A stretch of DNA of 64,000 nt from Desulfobacteraceae bacterium (GTDB taxonomy: Bacteria; Desulfobacterota; Desulfobacteria; Desulfobacterales; Desulfobacteraceae): assembly GCA_016743945.1 (NCBI GenBank), contig JADGFI010000005.1, positions 264,545-328,544 of the forward strand, read 5' to 3'. The notes beneath the pieces were generated by a model, which saw only the letters and a program-made list of their open reading frames with translations, searched no databases and had not been told where the DNA came from. The position numbers and the translations under genes were made by a program. This document shows positions 45,450 through 54,180 of the stretch, piece after piece. Each line of letters opens with the position of its first letter. Within the stretch, counting starts at the first letter, position 1.

Positions 45450-46217
45450 ATGTCGGAAATAGTGAAAAATTTTATTGCCCTGATCATTTCCATTGTCCTG
45501 GTCCATCTTGTTTACATTGGCTATGTTCGGCCGCAAGCGGATATTTTGCTGGAGGCGGCAAGGCTTTCTGGCCTATCCGCCCCCCGGAACCTGGTGATTG
45601 TCCTCAAGGATTATGAACAGGAAATCTGTTTTATTCTGATGCTCTGGGGAAGTTTTCTTATTTTGAGCAAGTGCGTGATGATATTGCGAAATAATTATCT
45701 TTTTACCGTTGATTTGATTGAAGAAACAATTGAAAAAACAGGGGACCAAAAGATTGTGCCCGAAGAGATTATTGCCAAACTTGACACAGCGCTTTCAGCG
45801 GACCGCAATCTGGCACCCCTTGTTCAGACCCTGCGGGCAGCGCTGTGGCGGTATGCCGGAACAGGGAATGTACAAAACCTTTCCGACGCCGTTGAAAGCC
45901 GTGTTGAAGCCCTTGCCCTTCGCCAGGATGCAGAAAATTCAATGATCCGCTATCTTATATGGGCAATTCCTTCCATCGGTTTCATTGGGACTGTTCGGGG
46001 AATCGGTGGAGCCCTTTCCCTTGCAGATAAAGCCCTTGCCGGAGATATTGCCGGCATGACCAACAGCCTGGGTGTCGCCTTTAACTCAACACTTGTGGCC
46101 CTGTTGATCAGTCTCTTTTTGATGTTTATTTTTCATCAGCTCCAGCGTCTTCAGGATGGTCAGCTCGTGGATATTCAGGCCTATTGTGATCAATACCTCA
46201 TTGCCCGGATCAAATAA
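45450..46217 (+). CDS. MotA/TolQ/ExbB-family proton channel protein of the vWA cluster
   Basis: 255 aa with about four membrane helices (5-25, 50-75, 165-185, 198-225). The MotA/TolQ/ExbB signature is visible at the third and fourth helices: IPSIGFIGTVRGIGGALSLA, then GVAFNSTLVALLISLFLMF. The cytoplasmic loop between helices 2 and 3 is helical and charged. In this family five such subunits form a channel around two single-pass partners that carry a key Asp. No ExbD or MotB gene follows; two vWA proteins with an Asp-bearing membrane helix do. Confidence 0.85.
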   Translation: MSEIVKNFIALIISIVLVHLVYIGYVRPQADILLEAARLSGLSAPRNLVIVLKDYEQEICFILMLWGSFLILSKCVMILRNNYLFTVDLIEETIEKTGDQKIVPEEIIAKLDTALSADRNLAPLVQTLRAALWRYAGTGNVQNLSDAVESRVEALALRQDAENSMIRYLIWAIPSIGFIGTVRGIGGALSLADKALAGDIAGMTNSLGVAFNSTLVALLISLFLMFIFHQLQRLQDGQLVDIQAYCDQYLIARIK

Positions 46218-46228
46218 TTGGTGACGGT

Positions 46229-47287
46229 ATGAGACGGCACCGCAGGTCAGAAGGCTTCAACCTTGCATTTCTTGACATCATGTCCTGCGGCCTCGGGGCG
46301 GTGGTGCTGGTGTTTATGTTGGTAAAGCACGATGTTGTTACTTCAGTAAGTGAAACCGATCTTTTGACAAAAGAGGTGCAGCAGCTTGAATTAACCCAGG
46401 CGGAACTTAGCCAAATTCTTTCGCAGCTGCAAACGATTTCACACTCCCGGGCAGTTAAAACAGCGCAGCTTCGATCCAGGCTTGCACAGCTTGAGCAGTC
46501 TCTCGCGCAAAAAAAAATGAGCCTTGCCCAAAAAAAAGTCCGGAAGGCTGCTTTGAAAAATGATATCGCCAAAAGACCCATTGCCCAGCGGGAAGATCTT
46601 GTGGACGCGGATACGGGGGGAGAAGAAAATTATCTCATGGGCCTTAAAATTCAAGGGCCTCGTATTGCTGTTCTTCTGGATGCCAGTGCGTCCATGACCG
46701 ACGAGAAACTTATCGATATTATTAAAAGAAAAAACGGATCCGATGTCGGCAAGCGACAGGGTCCCAAATGGCTTCGAACAAAAAAAATCGTGCGCTGGAT
46801 TCTTGCACGTGTCCCTAAAACTAGTCAGTTATCGGTTATCGCTTACAATTCTTCTGTACGACCAATTGGCAGGTCCAATTGGATGAAACTCGACACCGTA
46901 GCCCTTGGGGCTGTCTATCAGGAGCTGGACGAGATTATCCCCCAGGGTGCGACTAATTTGCAAAAAGGGCTCCAGGCTATTTCCGGGCAAGGGGTCACAG
47001 ACCTTTATGTGATTACCGACGGGCTGCCCACTGCGGGTGAATCCCGCTACGCAAATCTTAACCCCTTTGCCGGCTGCAGTTCTCTTTTGGGAAAATCCTC
47101 AACAATTTCAGGTGAATGCCGGGTAAAGCTGTTTCGACAGACCCTTAAGGATACTTTCCTAGGACCTGTGAAGGTCAATGTGATTTTATTGCCCATTGAA
47201 GGTGATCCCGATGCTGTAAATGAATATTGGGGGTGGACTGCTCGATCAGGGGGACTTTTGATAAGTCCTGCGGTGAACTGGCCATGA
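46229..47287 (+). CDS. vWA-domain protein 1 with N-terminal FLDI-SCG-GA membrane helix
   Basis: 352 aa. A basic N-terminus (MRRHRRSEG) leads one membrane helix (FNLAFLDIMSCGLGAVVLVF) containing Asp16. A coiled coil follows at about 45-110 (TKEVQQLELTQAELSQILSQ). The vWA domain starts near 145 with the MIDAS motif DASAS (Asp151), a Thr in GATNLQKGL and an Asp in VITDGLPTAG, so metal binding looks intact. The topology puts the vWA domain in the periplasm if the basic N-terminus is cytoplasmic. It is 11 bases from the ExbB-like gene. Confidence 0.85.
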   Translation: MRRHRRSEGFNLAFLDIMSCGLGAVVLVFMLVKHDVVTSVSETDLLTKEVQQLELTQAELSQILSQLQTISHSRAVKTAQLRSRLAQLEQSLAQKKMSLAQKKVRKAALKNDIAKRPIAQREDLVDADTGGEENYLMGLKIQGPRIAVLLDASASMTDEKLIDIIKRKNGSDVGKRQGPKWLRTKKIVRWILARVPKTSQLSVIAYNSSVRPIGRSNWMKLDTVALGAVYQELDEIIPQGATNLQKGLQAISGQGVTDLYVITDGLPTAGESRYANLNPFAGCSSLLGKSSTISGECRVKLFRQTLKDTFLGPVKVNVILLPIEGDPDAVNEYWGWTARSGGLLISPAVNWP

Positions 47288-48231
47288 AAATCAAGAAAAA
47301 GGATCTTGATATATTCAACCTCTCGTTTCTGGATATCATTTCCTGCGGGTTTGGCGCGGTGGTGCTGCTGGTGTTAATCTCCAACACCGCTGAAAATGCC
47401 TCTCCATCAAGTGTGATGGAGGTGGAGAGACTTTTGAAACAGGTGACAACCCTGGAAAACAGCATCGATACCCTGGCTCAAAAAATCGATGCACAAAGTA
47501 AAAATAACGAGGTCCAGGTTGCAGCAAGCCATCAATTGGAAAATGCTGCCCAGAGGCTTTCAAAGAATCTTTCCATACGAGAACGCGAAGAAAATGAACT
47601 GGCGGGTGATTTGCAGGGGCTTGCCCTGGTTCAATCGACCCTGGACAAGGTTTCCATTTTGTCAACCACCTCCACCAGTCTTCGTGATGAGGAAGTGGGC
47701 GGCATTCCGGTGGACAGTGATTATGTTATTTTTATTGTTGACACCTCGGGCAGTATGCAAGCTATCTGGGATCGCGTCTCACAAGAAATCCTTAATGCCT
47801 TGAGTATCCATCCCAAAGTGATTGGGTTTCAGATTTTAAACGACATGGGAAAATCTCTTATTTCAGGTTATGGCGGCCGTTGGATTCCCGATACACCCCA
47901 ACGGCGGAAAAGCGTGATGCGGGTATTTGGCAGTTGGGCGGATGCATCTAACTCCAGTCCTGTGGAAGGGATAGAAACGGCATTAAAACGCTATGCAAAA
48001 TCGGGTCAGTCAATGGCGATCTATGTTTTTGGTGATGATTATACCGGTTCCTCCTATGACCGGGTTATTGCCGGCATCACAAAAATGAACAGGGATCAGA
48101 AAACCTTGCAGCCCCGGGCAAAGATTCATGGGGTTGGCTTTCTCTCAGAGCACACCACCAGCCGCTTTGCTATTTTAATGCGGGAGCTTACCCGAAAGAA
48201 TGGGGGAACTTTTCTGGCGCTGCCGTTGTAA
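47284..48231 (+). CDS. vWA-domain protein 2 with N-terminal FLDI-SCG-GA membrane helix
   Basis: 315 aa, paralogous in layout to the preceding gene. ATG 47284 overlaps its stop (ATGA). The N-terminus is MKIKKKDLD, then the membrane helix FNLSFLDIISCGFGAVVLLV with Asp17, a coiled coil (LLKQVTTLENSIDTLAQKID), and a vWA domain with MIDAS DTSGS (Asp153). The third MIDAS Asp may be in VFGDDYTG. The shared helix motif and spacing suggest the two proteins form a heterodimer. It ends the cluster. Confidence 0.85.
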   Translation: MKIKKKDLDIFNLSFLDIISCGFGAVVLLVLISNTAENASPSSVMEVERLLKQVTTLENSIDTLAQKIDAQSKNNEVQVAASHQLENAAQRLSKNLSIREREENELAGDLQGLALVQSTLDKVSILSTTSTSLRDEEVGGIPVDSDYVIFIVDTSGSMQAIWDRVSQEILNALSIHPKVIGFQILNDMGKSLISGYGGRWIPDTPQRRKSVMRVFGSWADASNSSPVEGIETALKRYAKSGQSMAIYVFGDDYTGSSYDRVIAGITKMNRDQKTLQPRAKIHGVGFLSEHTTSRFAILMRELTRKNGGTFLALPL

Positions 48232-48374
48232 GGGCAGACCTCTTTGGTGTAGCCCGGCCAGGAGATACCACCCTCACCGGGTCAGACAACTTCTGGATAT
48301 AGTTTTTTAAAACAAAATAAAGTCCGGAATCTACTTAAACTCGAATAAATTGACAACATGGAGTAAAAATAAAA

Positions 48375-49238
48375 ATGAAACTCAGAAAGATAACTTCTTT
48401 GACAGCAGGGCTCACTTTTATCGCAATGGTGGTCACCAGCATCATTCTCTACATAGTTCCCCAGGGAAGAATTGCATACTGGGCAGACTGGCGACTTTGG
48501 GGGCTTAGCAAAGAACAGTGGGGGAATATCCACATCAACACAGGAATCTTGTTTTTGCTGGCCCTGGGTCTCCACACCTATTACAATTGGGCTCCCATCA
48601 TGAACTATCTCAAAAACAAGACAAAAAACCTTAACGTTTTTACCAAAGAGTTCAATGTTGCCCTGGCCCTGACCCTTGTTTGCATCCTGGGAACCCATTT
48701 TGAAATTGTGCCCTTTTCAAGCATTCTGGCGGTCAGCGAATCTATTAAAGAACAGGCCGCAAAAAAATACGGTGAACCACCATACGGCCATGCCGAATTG
48801 TCCTCTTTAAGTACGTTTACCAAAAAAGCGGGACTGGACCTAAACCTGAGCATGGAACGGATCAAGGCAGCTGGATTTACCGTTGAGAGTGCAAACCAGA
48901 CCCTGGCCGACATCAGTAAAAAAAACCATGTCCCGCCCCAGCAGATTTATATATCCATGAAACCCAGGGCTGGAGAATCAAAAACCAAAGTTATCCCGGC
49001 TGGAAAAGCTGTTAAACTTCCAGATTCCCCGCCTCCTGGAACGGGTATTATGACCCTGGCGGATCTGTGCGCCCAGTTCAACCTGAACATCAAAACCTTG
49101 ATCCGGGATTTGTCCAAAGTCGGGATCAAAGCAGATGAAGGCCTGACTATTAAAAAAATAGGAGAAAACAACCAGACCGGCCCCATGGACATTTATGAAC
49201 AGATTAAAACAGCCAGCCTTGGACACATGTCGGACTAG
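48375..49238 (+). CDS. DUF4405-type membrane protein, possible haem-binding
   Basis: 287 aa. About three membrane helices at 8-30, 51-70 and 90-113 carry His residues in WGNIHINTGILFLLALGLHT (His53, His67), a spacing compatible with b-type haem ligation. The C-terminal half is soluble and has two similar helical units (LDLNLSMERIKAAGFTVESA and FNLNIKTLIRDLSKVGIKAD), with KKNHVPPQQIYISM typical of these proteins. DUF4405 proteins often accompany anaerobic respiratory enzymes; none is adjacent. The permease genes downstream are convergent. Confidence 0.75.
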   Translation: MKLRKITSLTAGLTFIAMVVTSIILYIVPQGRIAYWADWRLWGLSKEQWGNIHINTGILFLLALGLHTYYNWAPIMNYLKNKTKNLNVFTKEFNVALALTLVCILGTHFEIVPFSSILAVSESIKEQAAKKYGEPPYGHAELSSLSTFTKKAGLDLNLSMERIKAAGFTVESANQTLADISKKNHVPPQQIYISMKPRAGESKTKVIPAGKAVKLPDSPPPGTGIMTLADLCAQFNLNIKTLIRDLSKVGIKADEGLTIKKIGENNQTGPMDIYEQIKTASLGHMSD

Positions 49239-49305
49239 CTTAAACTTTTCCAAATTTGCAGCAGGGATATATGAGATGTCATGCTTTTTCAGCAGGGGAA
49301 AAATG

Positions 49306-49818
49306 CTATTTCAATGATTCAGGCCTTTTGCCTGACAGGGCAACAACAAAGGAAACCCCCCAGGCCCCGGCCAGACACAATATGGTGAATATCAGTGAAA
49401 ACCGCCACCCAAAATACGCGATTAATATAGGTATTAGGACCGGCTTCACGGCCCTGCTGGATAAAAAGTTGGCCAGGTATACATCGGCCATGTTCTTATC
49501 TTTCAATGTTTTGAGAAAGGGAAACCAGGCAAAAACAGGCCCCATTGAAATAATACCGGCCAGGGATGAAAATACCATTCCTTTCATTCCAGCCTTTTGG
49601 CCCATGAACCGGGTGATATGGGCAGCAGAGATATACAGATTGAGCAAAAACATCATGACAAGGGCCATGAGCAAGGGAAAGGCCATCTGTAAGGCAATGA
49701 TTTTTATGACCTTGAGGGCTGGAATGAGCCTGTCCGGCATGGTCACCCACACCAATAGGTAGACAACAGCGGCACAGACTGGAAATATCCAGGATTTTAG
49801 CTGCTTTGACAATTGCAT
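49306..49818 (-). CDS. Permease, YraQ-like (UPF0718) second half
   Basis: About 170 aa with four to five membrane helices (FPVCAAVVYLLVWVTMP, AFPLLMALVMMFLLNLYISA, MGPVFAWFPFLKTLKD, FSLIFTILCLAGAWGVSFVV). ATG 49818 forms TAATG with the upstream stop, and GGGGG lies before it; ATG 49824 is possible. It complements the permease half of the upstream gene, so together they make one YraQ/ArsP-like transporter. A hairpin TCAGGC/GCCTGA (49318-49335) lies in the last codons. Confidence 0.75.
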   Translation of the reverse strand: MQLSKQLKSWIFPVCAAVVYLLVWVTMPDRLIPALKVIKIIALQMAFPLLMALVMMFLLNLYISAAHITRFMGQKAGMKGMVFSSLAGIISMGPVFAWFPFLKTLKDKNMADVYLANFLSSRAVKPVLIPILIAYFGWRFSLIFTILCLAGAWGVSFVVALSGKRPESLK

Positions 49819-50576
49819 TACCATACCCCCGCACAAAAAACCGTCAACAGGGAGGCCAGGATGGTCACGACAAAAGCGGCCCCGTTACGGACCAGGGAAA
49901 ACCGAATTCCCATGGCATGGGCCTCGGCAGGCATCTGGACTAACCCGATACTCACCCAGGACATCATCAGGGCACAAACCCCGGCCCACCCAGCTCCCAA
50001 TTCCAGCAAAGACTGACCTATGACATAGGAATTCACCGGGTTGCCGGCAAAGATGCTCCCGACAAAGGCCCCGATGATGGTGTCTGCCAGCGGGTTTCCA
50101 GAAAAAACTTTCAGGATCAGCTCCCGGGACAAAAAAGACTGAATCAGCCCCATGATCAGGATGACGCCCATCAGAACCGGTGCCATGGAAAAAAATTGTT
50201 TCGCAGTTTTTTTAAGGGCAATGTGAACAGGTGTTGGTTTTTGTATAGACGCCTGGGGAACCGGGGAACCGGCATATTGCTCAATCCGGTCTTGCACCCG
50301 GCCGCTAAGGCCGGTAATCACCCGAATGCCGCTGTTTTCAAGGGACTGGACAATATGGGGGGCAAGATAACCGACCATCAGCATTTGGGCTTCCATTTCA
50401 AGCAGAAGGGTAAGGGCCTGGATGCCGGCACCGGATCCGGTTGACATGGGCGGGGCCTGAACCGCCTCAAAACTCATGTCGCAGGTGTCCACAACAATGA
50501 GCCAGTCGGCATGGCTCACCCTGTCTGCAATCCTGGCATCAAGGTGGTTATTATCCGCGGGAAAACCAATCTTCAT
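49818..50576 (-). CDS. NifX-like domain fused to YraQ-type permease half
   Basis: About 252 aa from ATG 50576; the upstream ATG at 50603 has no ribosome binding site. Residues 1-105 are a dinitrogenase iron-molybdenum cofactor domain (MKIGFPADNNHLDARIADR; STGSGAGIQALTLLLEMEAQ; SGIRVITGLSGRVQDRIEQY), the fold of NifX and of small MTH1175 proteins. After a Pro linker come four to five membrane helices (MAPVLMGVILIMGLIQSF, ADTIIGAFVGSIFAGNPVNS) like YraQ permeases. The arrangement suggests metal- or cluster-sensing control of a transporter. Substrate unknown. Confidence 0.8.
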   Translation of the reverse strand: MKIGFPADNNHLDARIADRVSHADWLIVVDTCDMSFEAVQAPPMSTGSGAGIQALTLLLEMEAQMLMVGYLAPHIVQSLENSGIRVITGLSGRVQDRIEQYAGSPVPQASIQKPTPVHIALKKTAKQFFSMAPVLMGVILIMGLIQSFLSRELILKVFSGNPLADTIIGAFVGSIFAGNPVNSYVIGQSLLELGAGWAGVCALMMSWVSIGLVQMPAEAHAMGIRFSLVRNGAAFVVTILASLLTVFCAGVW

Positions 50577-50644
50577 AGGAAGGCCACCATTATTTTTTTC
50601 CATGGAAAAGGTTTAGTGAAAAAAGTATCTGCTTCCGCCAGAAC

Positions 50645-50764
50645 CTAGGAATGGACATCTCCAAACTCTTGAATCAGGTTTCGGGCAAGGCCGAAAATCA
50701 CCTGGCCGTCCCCATCTCCTTGCACCTTTGACTGTATAAAAAACAACGCCTCTTTATTCCTCAT
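50645..50764 (-). CDS. Possible 39-aa protein upstream of the NifX-permease gene
   Basis: Minus-strand ATG 50764 to TAG 50645, sequence beginning MRNKEALFFIQSKVQGDGDG and ending LIQEFGDVHS. The composition is protein-like and it precedes the permease genes on the same strand, but the ribosome binding site is weak. The rest of the 511-base gap 50604-51114 is AT-rich and shows nothing else I can support apart from presumed promoters. Confidence 0.3.
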   Translation of the reverse strand: MRNKEALFFIQSKVQGDGDGQVIFGLARNLIQEFGDVHS

Positions 50765-51114
50765 TTTTTTTCCCCATGGCTGCTACTCTCATTGGAAGGA
50801 GAGACTCTATCATAAAACCAGGGCAATGGGCAAACCACTAAGATGTGTGTAAATCAACCCTGTTGTAGTAATCAGGCTGCCGTAATGTTCAATCTGGTTT
50901 TTTTAATTAAAATTGACTGCCCGACAAAAGCTGAGAAGCTATAAGGACAGAGTTCTGGCGATCAATCTATGCTGCCCAGTATGTTATGAGACGTACAAAC
51001 TCTAAACAATTAAACCTAAGTGTGGTAACAATTTGAAACCAAACATATTATTAAAGGTTAGGTTCAAAGAACCTGACAATTTGATATTGATCTAAAAAAT
51101 GAGGAATCAAATCA

Positions 51115-52194
51115 ATGCATACAAAAAAAGTTGATATCATCATCATCGGAGGCGGCCTCAGCGGTATTTATGCGGCCTTTCTACTGGCGGCAAAAAAAAA
51201 GTCCTTGGTTCTGCTTGAAGCCCGATCCCGTGTGGGGGGCAGGATTTTAAGTCCAGAGCACCAAGGCTTTTTTGCTGATCTGGGACCATCCTGGTATTGG
51301 CCCATGGTTAACCCGAAGGTCAATGCGCTGATACAGACATTGGGTCTTAAAGGATATTCCCAGTTTGAAACAGGCCTGGGCAGATTTCAGGCCAAGGATG
51401 GTCATGCTGAAACCATTGCAGGTTATCCAATGAATCCGCCAGGATGGCGACTTGCCGGTGGTATGATTTCTCTTGTCAAGGGGCTTTGCGCCCAGATTCC
51501 AAAAGATATCATCCGGCTGAATCATCCGGTTTGCGAAATCCAGCGGCGGGACAATGGTGTTCAGGTCATTGTGGGGCGTCATGACCAGGAGCCCAGGTGC
51601 CAACTACAGGCATCCAGAATCATTCTTGCGTTGCCGCCAAGGCTTGCTGCCGGCTCGATTTTGTTTACCCCTGATCTGTCCTACACTCTTACCCAGGCAA
51701 TGTTGAAAGCAAGCACCTGGATGGCAGGGCATGCAAAATTCTTTGCCCTGTATGATAAGGCGAATTGGCGGAAAATAGGCCTTTCCGGCCAGGGATTCAG
51801 CCTGTGTGGCCCCTTGGGGGAGATTCATGACGGATCCTGTGAGGTAAACACCCCCTATGGTCTGACCGGATTTGTCGGTATCCCGGCATTAAGGCGCAAA
51901 AATAGAGAAAGCATGATCCAGGCCATTCTTACCCAGCTGATCCTTCTTTATGGTCAGCAAGCAGGACAGCCAGTGAGTATCGATTATCAGGATTGGGCAA
52001 AGGAAGAGTTTACAGCCACTGAATATGACCAGCGGGCTGTCCATAATCATCCCGAGTTCCATCCGCCTTCCGGAAAAACAAGCATCTGGGATGGCAGGTT
52101 TCATTTTGCTGGTACAGAAACCGCAGATCATTTGGGCGGTTACCTTGAAGGTGCATTATCCAGTGCGGAACGGGCTGTTTCAAAGACAATCTAA
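51115..52194 (+). CDS. FAD-dependent amine oxidase family protein
   Basis: 359 aa. The N-terminal dinucleotide motif is IIIGGGLSGIYAAFLLAAKK, followed by LLEARSRVGGRI, the amine-oxidase GG motif. The C-terminal FAD motif reads FHFAGTETADHLGGYLEGAL. The protein is shorter than monoamine oxidases (about 450 aa), so the substrate domain is reduced. No membrane helix at the end. Substrate unknown. GAGGAATC lies upstream of the ATG. Confidence 0.88.
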   Translation: MHTKKVDIIIIGGGLSGIYAAFLLAAKKKSLVLLEARSRVGGRILSPEHQGFFADLGPSWYWPMVNPKVNALIQTLGLKGYSQFETGLGRFQAKDGHAETIAGYPMNPPGWRLAGGMISLVKGLCAQIPKDIIRLNHPVCEIQRRDNGVQVIVGRHDQEPRCQLQASRIILALPPRLAAGSILFTPDLSYTLTQAMLKASTWMAGHAKFFALYDKANWRKIGLSGQGFSLCGPLGEIHDGSCEVNTPYGLTGFVGIPALRRKNRESMIQAILTQLILLYGQQAGQPVSIDYQDWAKEEFTATEYDQRAVHNHPEFHPPSGKTSIWDGRFHFAGTETADHLGGYLEGALSSAERAVSKTI

Positions 52195-52296
52195 TGCGTA
52201 CCAGAATTCATTTCAAAAGCATTGAGTTTGAGTTGACAATTTGCTGTTTGAGAAGGAGAATACCGTATGAATTAATATTACGGGATTTTAAGGCGC

Positions 52297-52938
52297 ATGG
52301 AAACTATATGGATTATCGGGTCTGGGAAATTCGGTCTAAGGGCTGCCAAAGGGATGACAGATCAGGGCAAGGCCCAGAAAATTACCCTTGTGGACCAGGA
52401 TAAGGCTGCCCTTGACCGGGCAAAGGGCTTTGGCTGTGAAATTGTAGCTGCTGACGGGATTGACTTTTTGACCCGGCATTTAAAAGCCAATACCGGGCCG
52501 GACTGGATTGTCCCGGCCGTGCCGGTCCACCTGGCATGGGAATGGTGCCTAAACGTTTGCACCGAACTTGAACGGATAAAAGTTCCCCATGGGCTGGACA
52601 GGCAATTGCCCAATTTCATGGAAGGGGAAAACGGTGATGTCTATGCCAGCCATGCAGATTTTATCTGTCCGCCCAATTGTAGTGAACCAGATGCAAATTG
52701 TACTGTCACAGGCCTTCCCAGAAAACAGCCCATGCATGAATTGTTTAAAGAATTGTCCTTTGAGACGTTTAGCTCCCTGATTATCAAAAGTCATCAATTG
52801 GGGCCTGGGGTGGGCGGTTATAAACCAGAATCGCTGTTTACCCTGAAAAATGATCTCAAACAGGCCAGAGGGGCAGTTTTGGTGGGCACTGCCTGTAAAT
52901 GCCACGGGGTTATTTCCGCCGGTATTGTCAGGTTCTGA
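52297..52938 (+). CDS. Rossmann-fold protein with cysteine-rich motif
   Basis: 213 aa. Residues 1-60 form a TrkA-N-like NAD-binding unit (IWIIGSGKFGLRAAKGM, ITLVDQDKAALDRAKGFGCE). The middle holds clustered cysteines (DFICPPNCSEPDANCTV), perhaps an Fe-S or zinc site. The C-terminus reads VLVGTACKCHGVISAGIV. I have seen no characterised relative. It lies 102 bases after the amine oxidase gene on the same strand, so an operon is likely. Confidence 0.72.
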   Translation: METIWIIGSGKFGLRAAKGMTDQGKAQKITLVDQDKAALDRAKGFGCEIVAADGIDFLTRHLKANTGPDWIVPAVPVHLAWEWCLNVCTELERIKVPHGLDRQLPNFMEGENGDVYASHADFICPPNCSEPDANCTVTGLPRKQPMHELFKELSFETFSSLIIKSHQLGPGVGGYKPESLFTLKNDLKQARGAVLVGTACKCHGVISAGIVRF

Positions 52939-53029
52939 CGTTATCCCAAATTTTTTGAGTGAAAAGATTGAAGGCGTTATCAGAAGCCATCTGTAGCGAA
53001 ATAATAGTGTTAGGTTAGGTATTCGGTAT

Positions 53030-53190
53030 TTATCCCCCAGGGCGCCCCCTTGGTCCGGGGTCGCCGGTGATGCCAAAATCAATGCACAAGGGAATTCTCA
53101 AGAGGGCTGACATGGTGTTCAGGGCCAGGGCAAACCCAGCCGATGGGCCCTCCCCCCTTTAAACCATCGCCTGGAGTGACTCTATTTGAT
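53030..53190 (-). pseudogene. Fragment of a Lon-type (S16) protease domain
   Basis: The minus strand reads EGPSAGFALALNTMSALLRI then PLCIDFGITGDPGPRGRPGG before a stop at 53030. This matches the S16 catalytic segment GPSAG with its Ser and the following MTGE...RG..GG region. Just upstream the frame is broken: VTPGDG is in another frame. The rest of the protease is missing, so this is a decayed fragment. Confidence 0.55.
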
Positions 53191-53944
53191 TGGGCATTCT
53201 TCTTCTCTGTGCTGGCCTCCCGGGGAGATCCACTTTTTCAAGCAAAAATTCGAATATTACCTTTGGCTTGGCGTTAAAAAATCTTTCAGCAGCCGTCGTT
53301 CCGTCCTTGCGTTTTTTAAAAAAAATATGAACACAGGTAAGCGCGCTAATTTTCGGTCGCTCAGGCGATGAAAGCTGTTATGCCTGAGTGATAGCTGTCC
53401 GTTGTGACCTTCTACGCATGAACTGGATTGTTAAAACAGACTGGCGCATTCCTTGGTTACGGTTTGAATCACTGTCAATCCTTTTTGGGTGATCCCGGAA
53501 AAGGGATCTTGCATGCATCCAAGGGAAGAAAATATTTTCTCAGATTTCTTTTGGATACGATGTCGGGCATCAGAAATCTTTGCCTTATTGGAAGCATAAT
53601 TGAGGTAAAAAGCTGGGATTAATTTTTTGGATATAATCCCCTTTATTGTTGGGGAAAGATAAAGTGCTTTAATCTTCTTTTGAATTGTGAGATGAAACAA
53701 AATCATGATTGCCACCATGGCCTTGAATTACTCGGCATTATTAAAAAAGTGACTCCGGCATTGGTTGAGATTTGTGTGGCAATGGGGTTCTTTGTCCTTC
53801 CACGTTCCAATACAAGGCATTCCAATATAGTGGGCTGCCAAGTGCTATTCGCAGGATTATCAATCTTGGAGTGAAAGGCGCAGGAATGTTCTGGAAAAGA
53901 CAAAATACTGAAAATATTATTTTTTTACGCTCATTAGTTTTGAT
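53191..53944. other. Decayed intergenic region without intact genes
   Basis: Only short open frames without ribosome binding sites are seen. Two minus-strand stretches (53431-53718 and 53703-53903) look protein-like but are mutually out of frame and match nothing I recognise. Together with the Lon fragment and the repeat on the right, the stretch 52939-54180 looks like a graveyard of lost genes. Confidence 0.5.
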
Positions 53945-54024
53945 TTGAACGAAATAGTTTGCTTTGTAGATGAACCAAAATTTTACGCTATTTTTGCTCA
54001 ACTTATTTCATCTGCGGTCCTTCT
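53945..54024 (+). repeat. Dispersed repeat, copy B (uninterrupted)
   Basis: TTGAACGAAATAGTTTG runs directly into CTTTGTAGATGAACCAAAA and ends in CTGCGGTCCTT. It aligns with copy A at 19554-19697, without the 65-base insertion present there. No inverted terminal repeats are evident. Confidence 0.6.
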
Positions 54025-54180
54025 CTATATTTTTTTTAAGATTTTTCTTTATTTATTGAGAAGTTACTTATACGTTTAGAAAAACTCAACTCAGAAAGTT
54101 GAGCAAATAATTATTAGATTGCTACTTTTGTGTGCTGATTTTTCAAAATATGAACATTATTGAAAACGAGATTAGTGGAA

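Noticed and set aside
53186..53371. 61-codon plus-strand frame near the Lon fragment
   Set aside because: No start signal and no recognisable domain.
53431..53903. Two protein-like minus-strand frames in the decayed region
   Set aside because: They are in different frames, lack start signals, and match no family I can name. Left as part of the decayed region.
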